From Apostichopus japonicus (Eukaryota; Echinodermata; Holothuroidea; Aspidochirotida; Stichopodidae): a stretch of DNA of 64,000 bases. Under the pieces are notes generated by a model. That model saw only the letters and a list, made by a program, of their open reading frames with translations. It had not been told where the DNA came from and made no database searches. The stretch covers positions 9,006,001-9,070,000 of the forward strand of contig NC_092572.1 of the NCBI RefSeq assembly GCF_037975245.1, written 5' to 3'. Shown here piece by piece: positions 38,701 to 49,300 of this stretch (the stretch's first letter is position 1; each line of letters opens with the position of its first letter). The position numbers and the translations under genes are program-made.

Positions 38701-41220
38701 TCCTGGGGGATGGGTCTAAGGGGAGGGGTGGACAATTTTTGCTTTCGAAGAAGGGCTGAAATGCAAAATGGTGCCATATGTGATCCATTTTTCGACCTTA
38801 ATAATAAGCAACATTTCCAGTAAAAATGGACACAAAATGCACAATTTAGTATGGCTGGCATGTCACTTAGTGTTTATAGTGATAATACAAACACAATTAC
38901 CATCTATGTTTCTAAAACTATTATGCCGCCGAACTTCGCCAGAACCTTTTTTTGGCAAACAAAAAATAAAGCATACGGGAGGGGGGGGGGGGTTGAGCGA
39001 TCACCGACATCTCACATAAAGGTCGTCATCAATTTTTTTTTTTTTTTGCTAAACTTTTTTTTTTTTGGTGACGGCTAATAGGGGGGGCGCGCGCCTGTTG
39101 CGCCCCCCTGGATACGCCCCTGCACTGCCATTTGCTTTCACCTTTCAATTTCTGACTTGGTTGTGAATGTTATGTTTCTTTCTTTCATTTTATTTCATAT
39201 TTTCAAATTACAATGTTAAAGTACTACGGACTTGTTTAAGTCTCCAATCTTTGGTGTGAAGGAACATTAAGCCTTTGAGATCTCTCAAGTAGGGAAAAAA
39301 TATTCTTAGTTGTTCGTCACAGTTATTTCTATTACATAGATCAATGATACTGGTATAAGGTCTGTTTTCTATTTGTGCAACCTGAGGAGCAGATCCAGTA
39401 ATTTATATAGACTGGGGTAGGGCACTGTCCATGTTATAGGGGGTAAGTGGTCCTCCTCTCCCTCCCCGCCCCCTCATCTCTAAAAAAAACATTTCATTCA
39501 TCAAATGATGCATTCCGGGGCAAACATCGACAAACAAATATGTGTGATTCCATCGAATTTTGATCAGATTAAGCCGGAATGACAGCTTAGATTAGTACTC
39601 CTAAAGATCCTTACACACAGCCGTTACTATTAAGCAAATGGAATTTCCCTCACTTCGCGCATGCGTGCATTAATGTGTCTGCTATATAATTCCAGTACAT
39701 GGATGATGTGCTATTACAAATTGCAACTATCATTTTTCGTTGATGCACTATACATCAATGAAAGCTGTGTTCGTACGTTTAAGGCTGTTTAGATTAAAAT
39801 TTTGCACTGGCAAAAAAGGTGATTATAATGATGTGAAATTTAAACATAGCTTACAACGGGTTTCTATCAGTAAATGTATGTAAAACACAGTATCCGGGCT
39901 TAGGGAACACATGAAGTTTTACCCAATGCCACCATACTTAGTATTATACCTACTTACCTTCGAACTAACGAGGGCCGCTATCCACGAGACCACACAGATA
40001 TTCACAAATATAGAGATGAGCCAGACAATATACATGAAATATGCAGAGTAGTGCCCTGAAATGGAGTTACTGAATAGTAGATTATATAACAGGAAGCAGG
40101 CTAATGGTACCATGGTTCCATAAGCGATCAGGTTAAGATACGTGAATAGGCTGTCGTTGCAGAGACGCACCGCGTAACAGAGGTCTTCGTGGTCGTGGCG
40201 AAGATCTTCAAAGTTTTCCGGAAATACTTTGCGTGCTCGCGCTTTTGTGATGGCGCGCGCAAAGCGAGCGTCAAAATTTTCAAATTGACGAATAAAGCAA
40301 ATGCAAACGGTGACGAAGAGGAAGATGGTATAGATCCAACTGGCGAAGCAGAAGATGTTGCTTACGATCACGTATAAGTGCAGCGCTATATCCCGTGAGA
40401 AGGGAGCCACGAAAATATCCGAAGAATTACGAATGCTCTCTATCGGTCCAAAGACACCGAACGTCTGGTTCAAAATATGGCTTGTGATATAGATAATGCC
40501 AACGATGGCAAAAATCCGACACCAGCGACGCAGCCAATTCAGGTTAATTCGATTATAGTGGTCCGACTGAATTGCAACTTCCCAATGATGAAAGAATTGG
40601 CACATGCTACTCTTTCGAGTTATTGCCAAAAATATAGCTGTGTGGTTCAGGGCACACTGTAACAGGAATGTAACATAAATCATTTTGAAGTAGAGTCGGT
40701 CCGGGTCCAACACAGCGCCGACAAAGAATGACGGCACAAAGCGTAGAAAATTTAACCAGAGCACAATCATAACGATGACGCCATATAGTTTGCCGTTGAC
40801 GATCTTCCTGAATAGACCTCGTTTCGTAACCTTCGACCCATGTGGATCGATGACGTTGGAGTGCCACAAACCGAACACTCGCATAGCGTTCAGTAGTGGT
40901 GACATACCGTGGTAGAAAGTCAAATTCAAATCATCGCGATATCTGACCGAAAACGGTAAATCGTATAAATCGTCATTTTCATCCATGATGTAGTCATTGG
41001 ACATCTTCGAAGACATTTCAAACGATACATCGGATGGTCGTTTGTCCATGCCATTAGAAATGGTGACCACCGCGTCGTTGACGATTCCATTACCATTAGA
41101 GTTATTGATCGGAGGAAGGTTTTTCGGTTTGGTTATACCGCGTGATTCAATCGTCTCCTCGGTTCCAAGGTTTCCGATTAACGGTCCGACGCTATTTGAT
41201 CGTGACATTGTTAAAATCAT
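35674..41220 (-). CDS. gustatory receptor-like (GRL) seven-transmembrane protein
   Basis: Four exons in transcript order (41220-39958, 37385-37317, 36107-36018, 35751-35674) give 499 residues. The long, polar, Asn/Ser-rich N-terminus (1-140) is followed by six spans (about 145-169, 178-200, 235-254, 280-310, 361-384, 391-417), then FARAITKARARKV and HDHEDLCYAVRLCNDSLFTY before span five. The small last exons code AHDPREHIFKIDLKNVTMDQ, then FLARLSNEPVGFSIYDLVVL and TKPFILT, and finally IGGLGITYYALISEV (span seven). TYYALISEV sits where insect Or/Gr proteins have TYhhhhhQF. All three introns are phase 0, as are the conserved C-terminal introns of insect Grs. Sequons at N251 and N265 fall between spans three and four, which is extracellular in the inverted Gr topology. 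Family members form cation channels in insects and act in development in Nematostella; the ligand here is unknown. The start has TGA directly upstream in frame. Confidence 0.88.
36018..36107 (-). CDS. GRL exon 3 (30 codons)
   Basis: Codes MQTFLARLSNEPVGFSIYDL and then VVLTKPFILT. A CT-rich tract and CACATAG precede it; GTAAGTA follows. Phase 0 both sides. The initial ATG is an internal methionine. Confidence 0.85.
36246..36273. repeat. 12-bp perfect hairpin in GRL intron 2
   Basis: CAGGGAGTTGTT, loop ATGG, AACAACTCCCTG. Flanks TATTAT and GGTATTAT extend the symmetry. A related hairpin stands at 42452-42488. Confidence 0.8.
36334..36421 (+). repeat. 11-bp E-box array in GRL intron 2
   Basis: Seven exact-length units GTACANNTGGA run from 36334 to 36410, then a decayed eighth. 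NN is CG, CG, GG, GC, GC, CG, CG in order. Each unit is thus a CANNTG E-box, and the units differ only at the two central bases. Confidence 0.9.
36540..36668 (+). repeat. GTAC-rich tract
   Basis: Repeated GAGTAC, GGGTAC and ACAAGTA motifs at irregular spacing. CGAGTACTTAATTTTG just upstream (36482) recurs at 58535. Confidence 0.6.
37214..37236. repeat. short (TA)n
   Basis: About 20 bp of TA in GRL intron 1 near exon 2. Confidence 0.9.
37317..37385 (-). CDS. GRL exon 2 (23 codons)
   Basis: Codes AHDPREHIFKIDLKNVTMDQ and then LLQ. Minus-strand acceptor ATAACAG and donor GTAAAT; phase 0 both sides. In the family, this cytosolic stretch lies between spans six and seven. Confidence 0.85.
38639..39122. 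mobile_element. hAT-like miniature element in GRL intron 1
   Basis: 484 bp with ends CAGGGGCGTATCCAGG and CCTGGATACGCCCCTG, a perfect 16-bp inverted repeat. A 5-bp CACTG stands on each side. G11 and C-rich blocks lie just inside the ends. The interior matches the element at 19295. No transposase remains. Confidence 0.82.
39958..41220 (-). CDS. GRL exon 1 (coding part; spans 1-6)
   Basis: Codes 421 residues ending VSWIAALVSSK. The donor GTAAGT follows on the minus strand. Reading through the donor gives only a 12-residue chance extension to a stop at 39919, so the 433-codon frame is not the true end. A second ATG four codons in (MSRSNS) is an alternative start. Confidence 0.9.
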
Positions 41221-41229
41221 TCAACAAGA

Positions 41230-41262
41230 GCGTTGATTTCCTGAAGAAAAAGAAAAGAAACA
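41230..41262 (-). other. splice acceptor of a 5' UTR intron, GRL
   Basis: On the minus strand a pyrimidine tract TTTCTTTTCTTTTTCTTCAG ends at 41241. Only 20 bases of UTR separate it from the ATG. A non-coding first exon is therefore expected upstream (at higher coordinates); I could not find it. Confidence 0.6.
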
Positions 41263-41377
41263 CAAATGGAATATTCTAAAGCTAAAAAAATTTGCGATTG
41301 GGTTTTGATCTAAGAGTATGGATTTTCACCCTTTTCGTATCAGTGTGACGTTGTCTTCCGCCCGGAAGATCCCTTTA

Positions 41378-41429
41378 ACAATAATAATAATAATGATAAT
41401 AATAATATATAAAAAAAAATAATAAAAAA

Positions 41430-41515
<86 letters not shown>

Positions 41516-41607
41516 CGATAACGATAACGATAATGATAATAATAATTATAATAATAATAATAATTATAATAATAATAATAATTATAATAATAATAATAAT
41601 AATAAAT
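41378..41607. repeat. (AAT)n array upstream of GRL
   Basis: About 230 bp of AAT with AAC/GAT variants (GATAACGATAACGATAA), lying 140-370 bases upstream of the GRL coding exon, inside its presumed 5' UTR intron. Minus-strand frames read as Tyr or Ile runs. Confidence 0.95.
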
Positions 41608-42451
41608 AACATCAATATAGCGCCTAATTTTACTTAGTTTCAAAGCGCTTAACAAAGGAAAATAGAAACAAAGCATACAAACACTAAGAATAAAAAAGAA
41701 ACGCTTTATGTTGTCTTTTGAAAATTTCAATGAGGGTGTGATCAACATAACTTCATATTAGGAAGAGCCTTTCAATTGAGGACACGGAAAAGCAAACTGT
41801 TTATCACCAAGTTCATAAACTGAAGCACAGTCTAGTTCAATTGCACTGGAACAGAAATTGTACGCCTTCAGATGGGTACTATATAGATTTGGAAGGGGAA
41901 AAGTTTGCATGGGGTGAAAATTGGGGGCGTAGTTCCAAAATGTTACCAATTTACAAACCATACCCACCTGTTTACACTCTGCTATTACACTTTCCCATGC
42001 ATCCAACTCATCTACGTATTGATATTTTGGAGGGTGCATTCTCCCACTTCACTGAGTTCACTCCTGTTCACCCCACCCGCTACCCATGCCCCCCCCCCCT
42101 CCATCCGCAAATGGCATATGAACCGATTTATTTCCGGATAATGTACACAATATAAACCCGAACGTGTAATATTTAGTACAGTGTGACGTATATACCTACT
42201 AAGTTCCATACAATACTCAATTCGCCTCGAGCAAATTCCGCGGAGACAGATCATGGTATAAAGTTATATTTTAACGGATGAAATCTTGGAATTTTTTAGT
42301 CATGGCCGATGGAAATTTAGAAAAATGAAATGAGCATTTGCTACGCGGGATACCAGGTGAACCACAGCAGGTGATGTATCGAACACCCGTCTCCTAAAAC
42401 AACCACACAGGTGTTATCCCGTTAGCATTGCATCGATTTTCACACGCAATA

Positions 42452-42488
42452 TAATACCATGGAGCTATAAACAGAGCTCCATGATAAT
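42452..42488. repeat. 15-bp hairpin, related to 36246
   Basis: TAATACCATGGAGCT pairs with AGCTCCATGATAATA (one mismatch) over an 8-base loop. It shares the GGAG/CTCC core and TAATA ends with the hairpin at 36246, but other stem bases differ on both arms together. Confidence 0.7.
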
Positions 42489-43514
42489 ACTCTCTTGAGT
42501 TATAACGATTGGATGCAATAAATGGCTCTTGAAAATATCACGAATCGATCCGTCCATTAGAGATTGGAATTACTAAATGTAACGCCCGCAGCTTTTCGTT
42601 CTTTAGCCACTCTGCGAGCTGTCAAAAGGCCAAAAATGCCCCACAAGGTTCACGGGTTGCCAATGTTGACCAACCCTATACTCGTTGTGTTGGATATTGG
42701 GACTGTGCAATCGAGGGGGGGGGAGGGAGGGGTTGGGGGGGTTGTTAGATTGTTGGGGCGAAAATATCCCTGCATGGCCAACCCTCTTAAATGAAAGACT
42801 TTTATCGTCGTTTTGGATAACATTTTAGTGAAGACGAGAGAGTAGCGGTATATTGTTTCAAAGCAAAAGTGAAACTTTGTGGGTAGTGTAAATATGAGAA
42901 ATCTGAACTCAACTCAGCTAAATATTCAATCGAAAATATGTCAGATTGATAAGGTTAAATCATGAATTGAAACGAAACAGCTGTATTAATATGATAGTCC
43001 GGGAGAAAATGTTTTGAGAAGTTTTTGACTGATAAAAGAGACTTCTATGGATCCTATAGTGAAGTTAGCAATCTACAGTACTCCAATGTAGCGTTTTTGG
43101 AGATAACAAACATTAAAGTTGACACAGTTTTGTACTAATAGTGAAGCACGAGACAACCAGGTGTGACGTCATACCGTATATACACAGTGACCAATTTCAT
43201 ATGTTGTTTTCTTAGAAAAAAAAATTAAAAATCCAATTTTATGATTCAAACTTGGAATCATCATCTCAACATGAACACATTAACTTTATTTAAACCAAAC
43301 CCTGTATTGGACCTAGATCCAATTCAATGACAAAATGAAATTCAAGAAAAAGTGAATAAAGGCAGAAAATAACTTTGCTTGTATTTTCCCCATTTTCTCT
43401 TTTATACGTGTTTTACGTTGATTCTATTTGCCGTTAAACGTACGTAAGAGCCAACACATTAATAGCATAGCCAGGCTTAGGTATTTCAGAGAGGAAACGC
43501 AGAAGCGATATATG

Positions 43515-43612
43515 AGAGAGAGGTGGGAGAGGTGGGAAAGGTGGGTGGAGAGGTGGAGAGAGGTGTGGAGAGAGGTGGAGAGAGAGGTGGAGAGAGGTGG
43601 AGGATCAGAGCG
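43515..43612 (+). repeat. (GAGAGGTGG)n purine-rich minisatellite
   Basis: Tandem GAGAGGTGG/GTGGAGAGA units, open on both strands by composition only. Confidence 0.85.
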
Positions 43613-44964
43613 GCTGGTCGAAGGGTCAAAAGAGTGAAGGAAGAGATTTATCAACTTCGGCGAGGGGACGGAAAAAAGGTTATTTTAGCCTACTGCAGGA
43701 AAAACATTTAACGAACAAACACGTATAAATGCTTGCATATCGCACGTTTAACAGCGCCGTACAGGCAGGCCTATAGACACGTTTTTTACACGAGCTCATC
43801 GCATGTATAGACAACATTTGGTACTTGAAGGACAACCACAGAATTTCTATTACATGGAGCACAACAAAGCTCGATCGAATCCTGCTAAGTAGCGTGCACA
43901 TATTGATTATTGTGTCGATCTTCGCAATACTTATAGCATACCGCGCATTTATCTGCTACAGCAGTGTATAGGCCTATATGGGGCTATATCTGAATCTGTA
44001 ATTATACTAACAATGAAAGGACGCGCTGTACGCGTCTTGATCCAATCGACAATGCCTTAGTAACGGCAAACCATGACAATGGCGCCAATTTAGTACTTCT
44101 TGGTGTATGTAGCAACTCTCGTAATATATGCTAAGAGTGAAAGATGAGGGAATCTACAGTTTTCATATTTCTGAGTTTATATGCTAACAAATATGATGCC
44201 AGACAACATATTTTCTACGTACTTTATTGTTTCCGTAACTATATAGTTTCTCAACGTCAATGTGCTTTTCTTTGTGTTATCGGTCTTTACTATCCCTATT
44301 TTAACTGCTATCGGCTCTCAATGGAACTTCAGAAAAGGGAGAGCTATGACGTCACGCAAAATCCGGCATCCAATATTGTTAGATTCCTCTGAGACGACAT
44401 GACATTTATCAGCTGCAGTTACTAGAATTTCCTACTATTTGGTGGTTACAGTATTGCCACGGTTAGAGATAACACCGGTTACTGAAAACATATAGTTTGT
44501 TAATTCGGTTTGGTTATATACATTTGCCTAAATGTCAAAGGTTGGCTAGAGAAGCAAGTCGCAATTACACTCAATTTGTGGGACACAAACTGCTCTATAT
44601 AATGAAATGACATCCAATAGTGTGGAATAGTAAACATGGCTGCCTTCTTTGTGTAGTTATTTTATATATTATCGCTATTTATGAAATACCACAGATTGAC
44701 ACACAATTTTAATAATACGTACCGGCAAGGATATTGCTATATATAATAAACATATTATGTAGGTCACAGAACTTCAATTCGTTTCCATATTTCTATATCA
44801 CAAAATGTGGACAGGATCATAGGCTTTGGTCCTGCTTAAAGGTTAGCAGTATTTCATCAGTATTTAACATACTAGAATTGCTAAAAGGTTTTAATATTCT
44901 GACATTATAAAAGCAAATATTTCCTGGCATTCCAAAGTGTTAAATTAGACAATAAAAATTCGAC

Positions 44965-45005
44965 GTGTAAAAGTAAGAGGGCCTGACGTTTCGATCCTAG
45001 CAGAA
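44965..45005 (-). ncRNA. hammerhead-like motif, copy B (truncated)
   Basis: The minus strand has TTCTGCTAGGATCGAAACGT and then CAGGCC and the shared CTTACTTTTACAC tail. The CUGAAGA side is lost. It lies in inverted orientation to copy C, 370 bp away. Confidence 0.4.
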
Positions 45006-45375
45006 TACAAAAGAGATAGAATGTAAGAATATTAGTAGAGAGGTATAGAGATAAACTGTCGAGGGACAACGAGAGGATTAATAGGAAGAGGGTAGGGAGT
45101 AAAATAAGGAAAGACAAAGACAGAAAAGTGTGGAGAAAAAAAGGTTGAAGAGAGCTACGAGAAGAGGGGTGACAGGGCAGGGGGTGGGGGAGCAGAGGAG
45201 AGGTTGATCATTAATGTTGAGTCCATGAGGTTGAATGGTGCAAAGGTGTTGTATCCACAGTCTCTCTGCTGATTATATCTACTAATATATACATCTTCTT
45301 TGTGTTCACCATGCTCATTAACCTATCTGTATTCTGTGTGTGTATTTGTCCCTTCTGTTACTGTAACTTGTCATT

Positions 45376-45445
45376 CAGCCTCTGAAGAAGATCCTGCTAG
45401 GATCGAAACGTCAGGCCCCTCTTACAGAACTTTTACGCATTCTCT
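45376..45445 (+). ncRNA. hammerhead-like ribozyme motif, copy C (best preserved)
   Basis: Stem I is GCCT (45378-45381) with AGGC (45413-45416). The core CTGAAGA is at 45382-45388. Stem II is GATCCT (45390-45395) over loop GCT with AGGATC (45399-45404). Core GAAA is at 45405-45408. The palindrome ACGT (45408-45411) could form stem III between two copies, and cleavage would fall after GTC at 45412. This matches a dimeric hammerhead except for one extra A at 45389. Small hammerheads with very short stem III are established in Penelope-like retroelements. No reverse transcriptase remnant is visible here. Confidence 0.5.
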
Positions 45446-46152
45446 TACACAGGCTGTTAAGTGGATAAGCAGTTTGCTCAAAGTTTGTTTTCATGGAAGG
45501 AACGAATTCTTTTTCTTTTGAGGCGGAATTAAAACAACTTTATTTTGGACCATACCATTCGATAGTAGGTTGGCGTCGAGTTTAACAATGGTAAAAGGTC
45601 GGGATAGGTTATGGCTTAATAACAAAAACTTATATAAATTCACTAAATTAAAATAGGTTAGGGATGTGAAGTGTCGTTCTCAATATACTTTGGGCAACGA
45701 CACAACAACGACTGTTTTTGATTCTACACAAATACAAAACACCCCTCTCTTATAGTGGAATATACGGTCCGGCGACGAATGGGGACATGATCCAAAGAAC
45801 GTCCTCCTTCAATACATGCTGGCCTATTTTTCGGGCTAATGCTAATAACCCAAACCACCAAAAGGCCGTCTGGGCCTTCAAAAGAGCTTTTGTTATGTCA
45901 ATTATAAGAGCATGGTTTTAAATCTTGTTGCCTTGGACTAAGCTGACATTTTCTTTTATTGAACTCGCTTATACAAAATAAGCTGGCTTATGCATGCAGG
46001 GTTCAAGAACACCTTCTATCAATTACAATAAAGATCAAACGACTGTGCCTCTATTGTATACTATATTGATTATTTATTAGTAGGGCCCTACCAAGCAGAG
46101 ATAATTCTCATGTCCGTTGTATTCATTGCACTTGATGGTACATATAGTACAG

Positions 46153-46314
46153 TATGTGTGTACGGGGCCCGTGTCATTCCGCCATCTGTACATTCCGCCA
46201 TAGAAAATGTGCTCTTTCCGCAATAGAAAAACTGTGTGAACTCGTGTATGCGGAAAGGTATGGCTATATGTACCTATGGCGGAATGGCACTGGAACCCTT
46301 GTGTGTGTATGCAC
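46153..46314. repeat. imperfect inverted repeat with ATTCCGCCAT arms
   Basis: Left arm TGTCATTCCGCCATCTGTAC with CTCTTTCCGC; right arm CGGAAAGG with TATGTACCTATGGCGGAATG. The outer GTGTGTAC/GTGTGTGT parts roughly pair. It looks like a decayed foldback element. Confidence 0.55.
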
Positions 46315-47107
46315 GTACAAGCTACAGTAGAGTGACTTTGAAGAATAAAACCCGAATTAGCTTTTTTTGTTGTGCCGAAAACGAATTTAATGAACAGGAG
46401 AGGAAGGTGTACACTCGAGATATGTTTTTTAATTTTCAATAGTTCGGACACTGCATGATTTTGCGACGTAGTAACCACTTTCGTTTAGAAGGAGGGGGTG
46501 GTGAGGAGTACACGGGAGAAAGATGTCATAACACTGAAAAGCACATTTTCTCTTAAACCGAAATCAAACTTAAATTGAGTCGCTCAAGCAGTGTACGTGG
46601 TACCTTTTTAGGAGGCGGGGAGCAGGCTAGTACAAACATTAAAATAAGACCAAACAATTCCCTACTAAAATTAAAACTCCTCCTGCCCCCTCCTCTTCCC
46701 CCTCCCCCTCCAGCCCGCCCTCATTCAAATGACAATATATATATATATATGCAGTTACCCAACATGATCATCTTGACCGAATTAAGTTCTAGTCCGAAAA
46801 CAATGGAAATATCCGTAACGATTCCTTAAATTAAAAATTAAATTAATGCGTGATGTCCGAAATATCTTGACCCATGACTTTCGGAAGGCCTGTTGGTCCT
46901 CCTAACGTTTGCTTCAACACTTTAAGTATAAGCTGTAAAGCTTAATAGTATCATACATTTTAAAAACAAACAATCCCAGAATTCTATAGATAATCGTATC
47001 TCAACTATATTAAAAGCTGAAGCAATTGGTTGAACTTTTTTTTCCGAAAAGGAAACATTATAGGCTACACGTTTACTTTGGTTATCATGCTAAGAATGTA
47101 CCAAAAT

Positions 47108-47402
47108 CAGGCACGTTGCCATGAACGGAGGGGGCACGGATTGCCCCCCCCCTCCAAAAAAACAGATCGTTACTTTTCAAAATTCATAGCTCAAAAAAGA
47201 GGTAAAGTTATACACCAACAGAAAAATGGAATAAAATTGGAGGGAAAAGATGGCATAATTTGGCATCGAAGCCCCCATGAGGTAAGCAAAAAGTTGACAC
47301 CCACTACCCTTAGAACCCTCTCTCAGGATGGCGATCCTCCTGCATTGATGTGCCCACCCCCCCCCAAAAAAAAAAAAGTCTGCTACTCTGGCTATGGGCT
47401 TG
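47108..47402. mobile_element. decayed hAT-like miniature element
   Basis: Ends CAGGCACGTTGCCA and TGGCTATGGGCTTG are diverged versions of the 60183 element's ends. Flanks ACCAAAAT and ACCAAGAG match at 6 of 8 positions, as expected of an old 8-bp duplication. C-rich blocks lie inside both ends. Confidence 0.55.
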
Positions 47403-47468
47403 ACCAAGAGAGAAGCAAGTGTTAGCAAACTGCTTATCTACTACAAAAACCGGTGTAGGTATAAATGA

Positions 47469-47522
47469 TGTAAAAGTGCATTAGAGGGCCTGATGTTTTG
47501 ATCCAAACAGAATCTTCCTTAT
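47469..47522 (-). ncRNA. hammerhead-like motif, copy D (decayed)
   Basis: The minus strand AAGGAAGATTCTGTTTGGAT and CAAAACATCAGGCC aligns to copy C with several core changes. It directly abuts a 19-bp satellite array. Confidence 0.35.
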
Positions 47523-47524
47523 GC

Positions 47525-47839
47525 ACGAAATTGAAACTTATGTACGAAATTGAACTTATGTACGAAATTGAAAGATATGTAAGAAATTGAAACTTAAGTA
47601 CGAAATTGAAAATTATGTACGAAATTGAAAATTATGTAAGCAATTGAAACTTATGTACGAAATTGAAACTTATTTACGAAATTGAAACTTATGTAAGCAA
47701 TTATATCTTATGTACGAAATTGAAACTTTTATACGAAATTGAAACTTATGTACGAAATTGAAACTTATTTACGAAATCGAAAGATATGTAAGAAATTGAA
47801 ACTAATGTAAGAAATTGAATCTTATGTACGAAATTGAAG
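47525..47839 (+). repeat. 19-bp satellite array
   Basis: About 17 units of ACGAAATTGAAACTTATGT with point variants (ACGA/AAGA/AAGC; ACTT/AGAT/AATT). There are no unique spacers, so it is not CRISPR-like. Confidence 0.92.
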
Positions 47840-48617
47840 TTACTTACAAACACTTCATCTAAATGTAATGAACATGTTCAATTGTTATAAGAAGCATTAT
47901 CGAGCAAGGTAAAGACTTACTTACATATAGTTGTGCAAGAAGCATCATTCAGATAACGTCCTCCTCTCTCATCTTGATTTACTTCTGATAAAAATGTCAT
48001 CAATAAAAAACACTAAATATTGCCCCTATATCCTTCCGAATATTTCCTATATATTGGTCAATATGAAGTCCAGGCTTTCTACATCCGTATTCCTCGAAAC
48101 GAAAGCTTATTTGATTTACAAACAAGTGGCACGGTTAACTTCTTAACTCTAAATGTTTAATTCCAAACGTTTTTGAACAGACTGAAGTGTTGACGTAAAT
48201 TATTGAACTTTCGCGTTCCACAGGGGGTGTCCCGCCATAGCAACAGGATTTGTTGATATTGATAGTAGCACTGTGTAGGATTATAGACTGCAAAAAGCTG
48301 AGTCAAAACACCGTCCCTTTGATCCTTGGGCCAAACTTTCGACCGTACGTAGCAAAGTCTCAGTAATTGAACAACACAATGACAGTCTCAGAGCGTAATA
48401 GCCGGAGAAAAATCGATAATTGTTTAACTATTGGTGGACGAAAGAATAGGGCCAATGCGCTTTGTATATAGTCGGGATTTAATCATACGTTCCTATTAAA
48501 GAGAAGGATACAATGGTGGTCTGTAATGAGTGTTTGCACTAATGAAAAAAGAAACATTCATCTAATGGATCTATATTTGAAAGACTGTCTTCAACATTCG
48601 CTGTTCTATATAATAAT

Positions 48618-48676
48618 GTGTAAAAGTAAGTTGGCCTGACGTTTCGATCCTAGCATGATCTTCTTCAAAGGCTAAA
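48618..48676 (-). ncRNA. hammerhead-like motif, copy E
   Basis: Minus strand GCCTTTGAAGAAGATCATGC and TAGGATCGAAACGTCAGGCC. Stem I and the GAAACGTC core are intact. Stem II has one mismatch, and the first core base is T, as in copy A. Shares the CCAACTTACTTTTACAC tail with copy A. Confidence 0.42.
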
Positions 48677-49087
48677 ATAAAAAAAAATATAATGGAAGTT
48701 TTTTCCTTCTGGATGTTTTGTAGCTGTATAGTAGACTTAAATACTTGAAAGAAATGTTGTCGATATCCGTTACTTTCTTTGTAAATGCTTTATCGATTTA
48801 TTTGGGCCGAATCATAAGAACAAGAAAGTAACAACAGTTGCAGGATCGGCAGGAGTGGATTGAATCGGAAGTGGTTTGTGTGGGCTGGGGGAAGGGGAGG
48901 GGCTTGGGGTTGGGGGCGTATGAAGGATTAAGAAGGTGGAGGATTCTAAACTCTCAGACCGATTTGGGGTTAGGGCACGAATCTGTAGGGAAGGGGCAGA
49001 CCCAGGCTGTTATAAAGGAGAGGTGTGGATGTTGATATTAGATGGGTGGTCTATGGGGGGGGGGGTACCTCCGCATACCCCCTGAGC

Positions 49088-49088
<1 letters not shown>

Positions 49089-49128
<40 letters not shown>

Positions 49129-49130
49129 TT
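49089..49130. repeat. (TA)n-(TG)n microsatellite
   Basis: TA run turning into TG, directly against the tRNA-like element copy 2. Confidence 0.95.
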
Positions 49131-49300
49131 GGAATTACGACCTTTCTAACCGGTTTTGAACCTCTGGACATACAATCAGCGTCCATAGCCCAGTGGTCAG
49201 GGTGTCCGCATATAAGCGGGAGTCCCGGGATCGAATCCCGGTGAAGCCTGGAAGTTTTTTCACTCCTCTGGATTTTCCAACTCACTACGATTTCAATTAT
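49131..49300 (+). mobile_element. tRNA-containing SINE-like element, copy 2
   Basis: Aligns end to end with 25783-25952. The tRNA-like segment 49179-49247 has A box TAGCCCAGTGG, B box GGATCGAATCC and a perfect CCGGG/CCCGG T stem. A T6 run follows, then the shared tail ACTCACTACGATTTCAATTA, running into a second TA run. Confidence 0.75.

Noticed and set aside
39919-39957. Last 12 codons of the 433-codon GRL frame
   Set aside because: They lie past a strong GTAAGT donor. The small downstream exons continue the family's conserved C-terminus, so these codons are intron read-through.
47525-47839. CRISPR-like array
   Set aside because: Units are contiguous 19-bp repeats without unique spacers, in animal DNA.
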